A stretch of DNA of 64,000 bases from Flectonema sp. DT1601 (Eukaryota > Euglenozoa > Diplonemea > Diplonemida > Diplonemidae). A program made the position numbers and the translations under genes. The notes below the pieces were generated by a model that was not told where the DNA came from, searched no databases, and saw only the letters and a program-made list of their open reading frames with translations. Positions 10,475 to 20,075 of the stretch are shown here, piece after piece. The number at the start of each line of letters is the position of its first letter. Positions within the stretch are counted from its first letter, which is position 1. The stretch spans positions 434,001 to 498,000 of the forward strand of contig OZ025822.1 of assembly GCA_964019425.1 (NCBI GenBank). The letters run 5' to 3'.

Positions 10475-13400
10475 TGAGGAATGACTAGAATGTGTTGGGG
10501 AGAATGAACCAGAAAAAAAACAACTTAATTGTGAAGCACGAACAACAACTAAAAAAAAAAAAAAAAAAAAACGGAACAGTTTCATTGCCGTAGTACTGGT
10601 TGAGATTCATTCGAAAGTTGAAAAGATAAAATACAAAAAAAAAAAAAAAGAAACACCCCGGTAAGGTAAAGAAGTCTCTTTTGTGAATGCATCTATTCCC
10701 GCTTCCCAATCGGAAGAACTGAAGTCGGAACTCGGGAAAAAAAGAAAAGAAAAAAAAAAAAAATACCTTCGATTAAGAACCCCGTGGAAACCAATATATA
10801 GTAGGCGGCCTACCCGCTCTCCCTTCCGCGTCTGTTTGGCAACGCAAATTACCTTTGGAAATACGAATCCGAAAAAAACAACGTGTAAAAACCAGAATAT
10901 GAAAACAAGAACAAAAAAGAAATAAAATAAAGGAGTGGGATACCACGGATGCACTTTAAAAGACTTTTTTCTTTTTCCGGCAAAAAAAAAAAAAGAAACA
11001 TTCGGATCTCAAAAATTAAGTGAACCTCTGCGGGAATCGAACATGGTCAACATTCTACCACCACGTGGAAAATTGTTTTCCAGATATGAACCGAACGCTA
11101 AGAACACAAGAACGGACCTGCGGAGTGAGAACGTGAAAAATATGAACACCAGGAAACGTTAATGAAGCATGCTTTTGGGTAAGAGCAGAAGGAAAAAAAA
11201 AAAAAAAAAAATGAAGTTGAAAAACAGGGAATACAAGTATTAGATCCTTTAAAGAGGAGGGGAAAATAAAATAAAATAAAAAAATAAATGCAAACTGACG
11301 TCCTGCCCCTGTAGTGTCTTCTCTCACCACCGGTTCGAGGAATTAAAAAAAAAAAAAAAAAACGTGCCGCTATTCGCTGGAGCGCCAGGGGGATTGACCA
11401 CATTTGCATTTTTACTATTTTAGGGAACTAAGAAAAAAAAAAAAAAAAAGGCCAACGCATAGGAACACTGAACCAAAGGAAGAAAAAAAAAAAAAAAAAA
11501 AGAAAAGCAAAAGGAAAAAAATTAAAAAAAAGAAAATTTAAGAAAGAGAGATACCGTAACCACCAGGACAATTCACAGCAACCTCACTGCACCTGACGGG
11601 AACCATAGAAGGTAAAAGAATCCCATATATTTTCTTTTACATAATCTTCTTTCACCTCCTCAGACTTACAAGTTTGTCGTATTGGAACCTCTTTGCCTGT
11701 TTCTTTTTTTTAAAAAAGAATTCTTATGTTTCTTCCCTTTTAATTTTTTTTTCTTTTTTTCTTTTCTGCTTTGCTATTAATCACCACGAGAAAATATAAG
11801 TTCTGGCCCCCGCTGTTGAAATTTTTCTTTTTTTGTAAGCATCGCCATAATCACTGTATCCTTAGCAGATGTTAAATAATTGTTAAACTATCGCTTATGT
11901 TAATGTGATACAAAACTGTTGCATTTTACAAATTCAAACATTCAACCTCCTTGTTGATATTTTCTCATGTCATAGCAGCCACTGTGAAAGTGAACAGGAT
12001 TTTGAGGAAAAAAAAAATTGAGAAAAAAAAAAAAAAAAAAGAAATCAAAAACATTGAAATCCCGACCCATGCTTTGTGTATTTTTGTGTTCTTTTTTTAT
12101 ACTCCCGTCCAAAAATTTATTTTTTATTTTTTTATTACCCTTTTCAAAAAAAATACCTTCCCGTTTTTTTTTTAAAGGGATAAGTCCTTCCCAGAGAATT
12201 ATTATTATTTTATTTTTTTTATTTTTTTTTGATATAAATAAGGAATTTGAATATAACAAGATTCAGGAACTTACTTTTTTTTTTTTTTAAAAAAATCTAG
12301 TAACAGCAGCTGAAATTAACAATAATTTTTTTTTTTTTTTGCTGATACTGGTCTTTTTTTAAAAGAAGTAAACTTTGTCTTGTGGAATGACATTATATAA
12401 CTAATGTCCTGAATTATTATCTGTGTAGCATCGTTGCACCGATGGCGTGTTTGAACCCTTCAACCTCTTGGCCCCTTCGTAGGGGGTCTTGCCATGGGGT
12501 AACAACAAAAACATTAAAATATCACTTTTATCCGTAAAAACGTGGGAATCATTCCAAGAACAAAAAAAAAAAAACAAGAATGAAAAAAAAAAAAACGCCG
12601 AAGTTACAACCGTCTACTTAATTGTCATCAGTTTTTTCACCCCAACCCTATACTTTTTTAGCTTTCTTGTTCCCATTTTTTTCTTACCACACTAAATTAT
12701 TTTAGATATTAGCTGAGGGAAGGAAAAAAAAAAAAAAAAAGAAAGGGAAAACTCAGTTACAAAAAAAAAAAAAAAAAACGAATCGCTGCGCTGGCGGCTA
12801 AGTGGTAGGTTATTTATTTCTATTTCTACCGGCTTTCCCCGTACATGTTGTGCCAAATTTGAAGGGAAATTTAAAAAAAAAAATAAAAAAATATTCATTT
12901 ATACCAAGAAGCAACAACTCTAAAAATAGCTGACTTTCACTAATTCGGCGCATGTTTAGGGTTACCTTAGCAGGTCTGTCTTCGCTTTGCTAACATAGGG
13001 AAAAAAAAATAAAAAAAAAAAAAAAAATAAAATAAAAAAAAAGGTGAGAAATACGAATACCGCTACTTTTTTTTTCCTTTTTTTTTTTTTTTTTTTTTCT
13101 CTTCTTCCCTTTCAAGACGCCATCCCGCCTCGATTCCTAATATTGGTTTATTATTGTCAATTTTTTTTCTTTTTTTAAAATTTTTATATTAGCAGGTGTC
13201 GTTGGGAATCTTTATTCTTTCGTGGAGGGTGCTCCGATGCGAAAAGCAACAATTCTTTCCGCTGTCGTGGTTTTAGTTATGTCCCTCTTTTAGTCTATTT
13301 TCCCGTTTTGATTCACAGTTGTTATCTATGGAGCTTTGTAGTTTTTTTTTCGAACAAAACCTTCCCTTGATATATTTTTTTTAATTTTCTTCTTCTTCTT

Positions 13401-15169
13401 CTTCTTTTTTTTTTTTTTTTTTTACCGCTCGGCTTCCAGCAAGAGAAGTTGTAGACGATAGTTTCGTGTCGCGGTTTTTTTCAAATATTTTTTGCTCTGC
13501 TGCACAGAAGGAAAAAAAAAAAAAAAAAAAAAAACTGTTGATTGCAGACAGTATTGCTGGAGGCGCAGAAAATAGATAACATTTTCTTTTTGACAATCAT
13601 AAATAAACCAGCTTCTTTTATCTGAAAAAAAAAATTAAAAAAAAAATGGTGAGAATGAACAAAATTGGAAAAAAAAAAAAAAAAAAAAAAAAGTAACAGA
13701 AAGTAATTAATATAAGCCTAACCCCTCCAAGCTTTTGCCAAATAGTGGTGTCGGTGAATTTGAGTGTTTTTTCTTTTCCCCTTCATTTACGAATTTGTAC
13801 CCTGACCTTGTGAGTAGTAGCACTTTTTTAGTAGGTGTTGATCATCTGCATCGGTTTTGTGTTTTGTACTTTAGTTTCTTAAAAATATATATCACCGAAA
13901 GGGAACAGGGACACTAAGGGTAAGTCATCGGCTATTATAATTTGGCAAAAGAATCGCAACAAAAGCACTTGTGTTTATTTCGCGTTCTTCTCCTTTTTTT
14001 TTTTTTTTTTCATTCCCCTCAGCCATCCGACTCCTTTTTTTTTTTTTATATATTTCCCTGCCTCTCTGTTCTTCTTTGCCAACACACCCCTCCCCGCTTC
14101 GTATCCCGAGAATACCGAGACATGCAGCAACTATCCATTAATATGGGTATTACTGTCTCGTATAAAATGCACTGCATTGCTATAGTTTTTCTTTTTTTTC
14201 CCGCCTCTTCTTCTTATCTCAATCTGACAGTACGTTGTTTCGCGAATAACCAGATTCGACAACGTCTTATGGTCAATAAGACAAAAAAAAAAAAATATAA
14301 TTTTTCCTGTTTTTTTTTAATGCTACTTTTTCATTGATTTAACAACTGCAAAAAAAAAAAAATTTTTTTTTTTCAATCGAAGTACCTGATATTAATTTTT
14401 TTTTTTTTTTTTTTTGTATTAATACCTAAAGTTGTTACTGTTTTTTTACATTGTCAAAGTTTCAAACACCTTCTTAATTATTGATATTGTGTTTTCCCTA
14501 CCTTTATTGTATTTTCTCCCTATTTTTGTTGGATTTTTTTTCACACACACACAACAAAAAAAAAGAAGAAGAAGAAGAAAAAAAAAAAAAAGGTCAAAAA
14601 ATAAAGAGATCACACCCCTCGTACCAAGAAGGAAAAAGAAGAGAGGAGAAAAAAAAAAAAAAAAGATAAATAAAGACATCCAGCCAACTAAAAAAAAGAG
14701 GAATTAAAAGGAAGAGGTGAGGGAAACAATAACAAAGAGAGAGAAGAAGAAAAAATTGAAAAAAAAAAAAAAAAAAAAAAGGATGACTGAATACGGAGAC
14801 TCAGTAGCAGGGTAATTATGCCGTTTCACATTATTAAATCTTTTTTGAAAGCCCCATATACTGTTTTTTATTACTTGGAAAGACACATAACTTTTTTATT
14901 TTTTAAAAATATCTTTTTTTTTTTACAGAAAGATGTCGTTACCGTGTCCAACTTGTTGACACAAACGACATCAACAATCTAATTATTGATTCAACAATTA
15001 ATGATGTTAGCAGCACACGTAAACCTCCTTTAGCTTTATCAGTTTAAGTCGGTTCACGGGGTTTTCTTTTATTGACACAAACACAAACACAAACACAGTT
15101 ATATCCCTCTTTTTACATTCACAGCGATATTTTAAAAAAAAAAAAAAAAAAAAAAAGGAACATCTACAT
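10475..15169 (+). other. 4.7 kb gene-free region dense in A and T runs
   Basis: No coding sequence recognised on either strand; all open frames are homopolymer-derived (Lys, Phe, Asn, Ile). Roughly 10,500-11,560 is dominated by A-runs on the + strand, while 11,700-14,500 carries many T-runs, so composition skew changes inside the gap. It contains a partial dispersed repeat (about 11,885-11,950), a strong hairpin (14932-14972) and an acceptor-like TTCACAG ending 15124, 46 nt before the kinase ATG. Some of this may be untranslated region. Confidence 0.55.
14932..14972 (+). other. Stem-loop upstream of the Wee1-like kinase
   Basis: Perfect 9-bp arms GATGTCGTT (14932-14940) and AACGACATC (14964-14972), with an inner GTGTC/GACAC stem (14944-14948 and 14958-14962). 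It starts 3 nt after an acceptor-like T-rich tract ending in ACAG. Confidence 0.5.
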
Positions 15170-16060
15170 ATGGGTCACATACGTGCATTTGGCACCCCAA
15201 TCCCAAGCACTCCACCAACACCACTGATATCATATTGCGACTTGGATGATAATTATGGCAGATTGTTGGGGGATCATGAATCATTGAAGTCTATCAGCGC
15301 GAATGGAAATTTTTCACACATTTTTAAAGCGACTGATAAACATGATACGAAGACCTATGCGATTAAAAGACTAACTGATGACGCTAGAAGTTCCAGAGAT
15401 CTGAGAGCTAAACTATCGGAAGCAACCATCCTAGCCCAGTTGGAACATCCCAATATTATTAGATATTACAACTCATGGGTAGAACCTAAAGGTGGTGTTT
15501 GTATGAAATTTGAATATTGTGGAGATGGTGATGCGAATCAGTTTCTTACAAAAAGTGATAAAAATGATCGAACCTACAGTGATTTCATCTTCCAAGTAGG
15601 AAGCGCGTTGGCGTATCTTCATGAAATGGGTGTGGCTCACTTGGACGTCAAACTCGACAACATATTACGAAAAGACAATAATTTTAAACTTTGTGATTTC
15701 GGAACAGCAAAAGACTTATCATCAGAGTTTTGGGACATCCTTGAAAGCCATGGTGATGGTCGATACGCCGATACCTCGATATTGAATACATGTTCTAAAG
15801 ACCAGCTTCTCAGAGCTGATACTTTCAGCCTTGGGATATCAACATACGAGAGCATGCGTTGTGAGCCTTTACTCAGTTCTGAAAACGAGACTCTTAGACA
15901 AGACTCTCCTTCTACTTTTGATACGCTTCGTCAAAAACCACATTCCTATTCTGATAGAATGATCAACCTTATCAGAGCTATGATGAAAAATAGTAATAAT
16001 CGCATTTCAATTAGTGATGCGACAACAGTTGCCGGCAGCATCTTTGATGATTCCTTCTAA
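15170..16060 (+). CDS. Wee1/Myt1-like protein kinase
   Basis: 296 aa, little more than a kinase domain. Visible: a degenerate Gly loop (ANGNFSHIF), the ATP Lys in YAIKR (about residue 63), NIIRYYNSWVE as in Wee1/eIF2-alpha-kinase relatives, catalytic loop HLDVKLDNIL (HLD in place of HRD, as in Wee1 HMD), CDFGTAKDL, then GDGRYAD matching the Wee1 GD(S/P)R(Y/F) activation segment, and ADTFSLGIS. Wee1/Myt1 kinases phosphorylate Thr14/Tyr15 of Cdk1 to delay mitosis. The long regulatory N-terminus of animal Wee1 is absent; only about 35 residues precede the domain. The ATG follows an A-run of about 23. An eIF2-alpha-kinase relative is the main alternative. Confidence 0.75.
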   Translation: MGHIRAFGTPIPSTPPTPLISYCDLDDNYGRLLGDHESLKSISANGNFSHIFKATDKHDTKTYAIKRLTDDARSSRDLRAKLSEATILAQLEHPNIIRYYNSWVEPKGGVCMKFEYCGDGDANQFLTKSDKNDRTYSDFIFQVGSALAYLHEMGVAHLDVKLDNILRKDNNFKLCDFGTAKDLSSEFWDILESHGDGRYADTSILNTCSKDQLLRADTFSLGISTYESMRCEPLLSSENETLRQDSPSTFDTLRQKPHSYSDRMINLIRAMMKNSNNRISISDATTVAGSIFDDSF

Positions 16061-16442
16061 CGGCGTGTATTTCTTTTATTTTATTTTATTTTATTTTTTT
16101 TTTTTGTGTGATGCTTGCTTGCCGCATGTGGGAGTCTATCGTGTTCTTGTGTCATTCACAGCTTTTTTTTATGGACATGGTTTTTTAGCAAGAATAGAAA
16201 AACCGTTGTTTTTCTTTTTTTTTAAAAGTTTTCTTTTTTTCACTTTATATAATGTTAACACAAAAAGTGAAATCGTGGTGTTTCTTCTTATGAATGTATC
16301 CACTGCAAAAATTTACAGCCTCGTCATTTTCTCCACACCTTTTCTGAGGCTCTTTATTGAGCAGTGAATGCTTGTCTTTCGTGGCTACGAAAGGCTAACG
16401 AGTTTTTTTAAAAAAAAAAAAAAACTATTGTTACACTAAAAA

Positions 16443-16475
16443 GGGATTACACAATTATGTAATCCCCGATTTTTT
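16443..16475 (+). terminator. Terminator-like hairpin with T-run
   Basis: Perfect 9-bp stem GGGATTACA / TGTAATCCC (16443-16451, 16458-16466) with loop CAATTA, then CGA and a run of T. It lies 380 bp after the kinase stop. The shape resembles a transcript end, but in a eukaryote the role is uncertain. A second hairpin CTTTCGT/ACGAAAG lies at 16376-16393. Confidence 0.4.
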
Positions 16476-16757
16476 TTTCTTTTCTTCGATTCGATAATAT
16501 ATAACAACAAATTCCTTTTGCTCTCCGAGGCCTCACAATTTCTTTTAGAATCAAAATAATCTCAAAGTAGTCGGTCGAGGTCTGGTATTCAAAAAACCGG
16601 CCTTGAGTAGGAGTACGTGATCCATGCCGCGAAGGAATTGACGTGAACCTTTCTGGAGCGTGGATGATTGCAGATGAGTTTTCTTTTTATATAAATATCC
16701 CAACGTAACTGTATGGGTAGGGAAGTAATTCAATTTATGTAAAATGTCCCTTTTTAC

Positions 16758-16793
<36 letters not shown>

Positions 16794-17337
16794 TAGTCTG
16801 TATTCTGTGCAATTAGTTTTGACACCCAATACTTGAATATGGTAGGCATCACCGATGCGACGATTGTATGAATCGTTTATCCCATTTGTTTTCTTCACTA
16901 ACTTTCCTCTCTTTTTCACTTCTCTAAAACCGTAGAACTCACCGCGCACCACACACACTATTAATATGTATAACGGGTTAATTCATATCGTTCCATCTAG
17001 CATTCTTCAGGTACTTCCTGTCGTCACGGTTGTTGGATGTTTTTATCTGAAAACCGAAATACGATTTGTGCAACTCACTTACACGTTGGGTTACTGTGTG
17101 CTTCATAGCGCTAGGAAGATGTGTGATCCGTCAATGTTATGACGAGTTCTTTTTTTTTAAATATTAATCTCACAGTTGGCTGGTAGCGATCTAACTGTTG
17201 CCTCCCTGTTGTTGAGCTCTTTCTAATTTCCTTTTTTTTGGCTTCCCAGACATTGTAAATTGCATTGTAAAACAAAGTAATTTCTCAATAAGTCTGTACG
17301 AAAATATGAATCTCACAAGAATAATTCTCTCTTGAAC

Positions 17338-17407
17338 TGTGAGAGTCTCACGGATGTGGTACCCGAATCACTGGTACCCTCCAGGGGTTTTAACTTCCCT
17401 GACTTCG
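17338..17407 (+). repeat. Dispersed palindromic repeat, copy 1
   Basis: Starts TGTGAGAGTCTCAC (palindrome GTGAGAGTCTCAC at 17339-17351), continues through a GGTACC-flanked stretch and ends near CCCTGACTTCGA. A second copy with the same order of blocks is at 55773-55874. Confidence 0.7.
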
Positions 17408-18511
17408 AAAAGAAAAAAAATCATCTTCTTAAAAATATTACTACACGTGATAATGTATGTCATCGGATTGTATTTTATAGTTCTTGTTGTCTTGCTTTAT
17501 TAACCTTGTGGTAGCATGTCTTCCCTTTCCTTCAAGTTGCTTTCCATTTAATATTAGAATCATGTTGCTTCTCTCCCTCATCTAATTAGTTTTTTTTTTT
17601 AAAAAAACTTTTTTTTGTGATGTGCACTTACAGCTAATTGTTCAATAATAAACCACATTATTATTATTATTATTATTATTATGATGATGGTATTTGTGTT
17701 GTTTTTCCCCCCAATGATTTCCACTAATGGTCCAGAGCAGCTAAGACCTAAAACTGACTTGTCTCTCATTTGAGGTTCCTCACAGATTGATATTCGCGTC
17801 TCCCTAATTTTGTGATAAAGCCTTCGGTGATCACGTTCCAACCAAAGTTATAAAACAACGTCAGGACTATACCTAACGTTTGCGTCGTGAGTAGAACTGT
17901 TTTTTTTTTTTTTTAAATTTTCTTATAAAACAAAACATTATATTCTAGCAAACCTAAAAAGTATTGCTGTAGATTTGTTATTTTCGACATGAAGTTCTCT
18001 CCAGTTAAAATCTCACGGTTGTGTGCTCCTTGTGTGACTTGTCACATTCCTGTGATATAATCCTGGGTTGTCTTCACGTACGCTACTCGGAGTGTTCATA
18101 TAACAGGGGAACTGATTGTTTATTACTGGTACTGGTACTGGTACGGTTATCTTGTCAGTCCCTCTTTGAGACCCAAATAATACTACTAAACCGCGAGAGA
18201 CTTTGAGTTTTTTTTTTTTTTTTTTTAGATCTCTCCACTTGCGCTTGGCTTACTATATTTTTTATTTTTTTTTTTAAAAATCTATTTTTCAACGAAGAAG
18301 ATAGCTGGTCTGCTTATCTCTTTTTAGGAGTCTGAATTTCTTGTTTAGAAACAGCGATAATCGAATAATAATAATAATAATAATAATAATAAAGCATATT
18401 GCTCTACACATTTATTGCAGTCAGCAGTTAGTTGGCTACTTTCCACCCTTGTTATTGATTTGTCCCTTCCTTAACTCTACTCTATTTTCCATTGCAGAGT
18501 CCTACCTCACA

Positions 18512-19777
18512 ATGTTAAATAGAATACAATACCTGCTTATTGGACTCACCGCTGGATTCATAGCAGGGCATACCCTGGGAGGAGGGTTATTGATAAGCAG
18601 AGGCGCAGCTGAGCGTAGAGCACTACGACAGGAACTGGAAAGCATGAGAATGGAACACGAAAAGCGTGGTGATGTTGTTGAACATTTAAAAGGAAGACTA
18701 GAAGAACATCAAGAACAGAATGATGAATTAGAAGTACAACAAATAGTAAAAGATCACGCACTTAAGAACGCACTTCACCATGGAGAGATTGCTAGAGAAG
18801 TCCACTCTGAAGCCTCTGATGAACACTACACTCATAATAATGATATCAAAATGTCAACAGATGAAGACTCCAATTCAGCATACGAAGAACCCAAACTTGA
18901 ACCTTACAACGTCGTCGGTCATGAACTCCCTCTCAGACGAGCACAAGATAATTCAATCATTGTCATACCCTGTAATTTAGGTTATATCTCTTTCGCTTTA
19001 AACCTCGTCTGTTCATTGCGAAAACTTGAAATTACGAACTACGTCCTTCTGGCAATGGACAAAGAAGTACTAAAACAACTTCAAGAAAGAGGATTGCCGG
19101 TTTATTCAGATCCTGATCTTCCCTTTGTCACTGAAAAGACTGCTGAATGGGCGGAATCGAATTTTCATTCGTTAGTTTGTACCAAATTAGTTCCGGTTAC
19201 GAACTTGTTAAAAAAAGGATTAAACGTCTTACTTACTGATGCGGATATTACTTGGCGAAAAAATCCTTTCAGCTACGTACGAAGCGACTTGTCACTCACG
19301 TTCTCAATTGGTAGTTGTCATAAATCTTTACCTGATAATGCAGACTTGTCAAAAGATAGAATAGCAAAGTTGAATACAGGTTTTTATTATGCCCACAGCA
19401 CACCTGCTGTTATATCACTTTTTGAAAGGGCTTATAAGATATGCAAAAAAGGTTCTCTTACGGGAGATCAACCAGCCATAAATACCGCCATCCACCAAGA
19501 CATACAGTCTGGTAATCGAAAATACACTTATGGCTTCTTTAGCGGTTGCTTGTTCGCAAATGGCTGTGTTTATTTTAAGCATCTTTGTGAAGAAGAAGAT
19601 CCGGTTATCGTGCATGCTAATTTTCTTGTAGGGAGGAAAAAAAAGATAAGATCGTTAATAAAACACGGGCTTTGGGATCTGACGTGCCACTCTGATGTCG
19701 ATCAGTATTCTTTACCACCAAAAGAAGAGAAGAAGGATGACCAAAAAGATAAGAAAAAGAAGGGAAGACATAACTAG
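18512..19777 (+). CDS. Type II membrane glycosyltransferase (nucleotide-sugar transferase family)
   Basis: 421 aa from ATG 18512, 15 nt after an acceptor-like TTGCAG; an in-frame ATG at 18341 would translate an (AAT)n tract as poly-Ile and is rejected. The N-terminus has one membrane segment (LLIGLTAGFIAGHTLGGGLL, about residues 7-27), then a charged coiled-coil stem, then a catalytic domain. The domain shows LLTDADITW (a DxD-type metal and nucleotide-sugar site) and NTGFYYAHSTPAVISLFE, hallmarks of the Nucleotid_trans family (PF03407), and GDQPAIN. This topology suggests Golgi glycan extension; donor and acceptor cannot be told. The tail is Lys/Asp-rich. Confidence 0.8.
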   Translation: MLNRIQYLLIGLTAGFIAGHTLGGGLLISRGAAERRALRQELESMRMEHEKRGDVVEHLKGRLEEHQEQNDELEVQQIVKDHALKNALHHGEIAREVHSEASDEHYTHNNDIKMSTDEDSNSAYEEPKLEPYNVVGHELPLRRAQDNSIIVIPCNLGYISFALNLVCSLRKLEITNYVLLAMDKEVLKQLQERGLPVYSDPDLPFVTEKTAEWAESNFHSLVCTKLVPVTNLLKKGLNVLLTDADITWRKNPFSYVRSDLSLTFSIGSCHKSLPDNADLSKDRIAKLNTGFYYAHSTPAVISLFERAYKICKKGSLTGDQPAINTAIHQDIQSGNRKYTYGFFSGCLFANGCVYFKHLCEEEDPVIVHANFLVGRKKKIRSLIKHGLWDLTCHSDVDQYSLPPKEEKKDDQKDKKKKGRHN

Positions 19778-20075
19778 AAATTAATTACCCGAAAAAAAAA
19801 AAAAAAAAAAAAGAAATTATTTAAAGTATTCACATTCTGGATTCACAGTATGTGTATAAATTCCATAAATCATATTCACCTCTTAGCAGTTGACGTCCAA
19901 AAACAATGAGATGTAAAAAAAAAAAAAAAAAAATAATTATAATTATAATCTTAACATAGCTTTTGTTTCATGTTATCTTTTTTTTTTCTTTTTTAATATT
20001 CAAAACAGAAACTGCATGGTGATAAACAGCATAAAACATACGTCTTAGCCCTGACCTGGGTCTCAGAGTGTGAAG

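Larger units (their letters stand above)
16061..18511 (+). other. Gene-free stretch with hairpins, microsatellites and dispersed repeats
   Basis: No coding sequence seen. Holds two hairpins followed by T-runs (16376-16393; 16443-16466), an (ATT)n tract (17657-17682), a dispersed repeat (17338-17407), a possible repeat fragment (about 17829-17865), an ACTGGT triplication (18125-18144) and an (AAT)n tract (18364-18392). An acceptor-like CCATTGCAG ends at 18497. Confidence 0.6.

Noticed and set aside
11000-11080. tRNA T-arm-like GGGAATCGAAC on the - strand
   Set aside because: The flanking five bases do not pair and no acceptor or anticodon stem can be drawn.
10475-15169. Many Lys-, Phe- or Ile-rich open frames on both strands
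   Set aside because: All come from A and T homopolymers with no conserved pattern or start context.
18341-18511. Upstream in-frame Met for the glycosyltransferase
   Set aside because: It would translate an (AAT)n tract as poly-Ile and cross a TTGCAG acceptor-like site; 18512 gives a normal type II membrane start.
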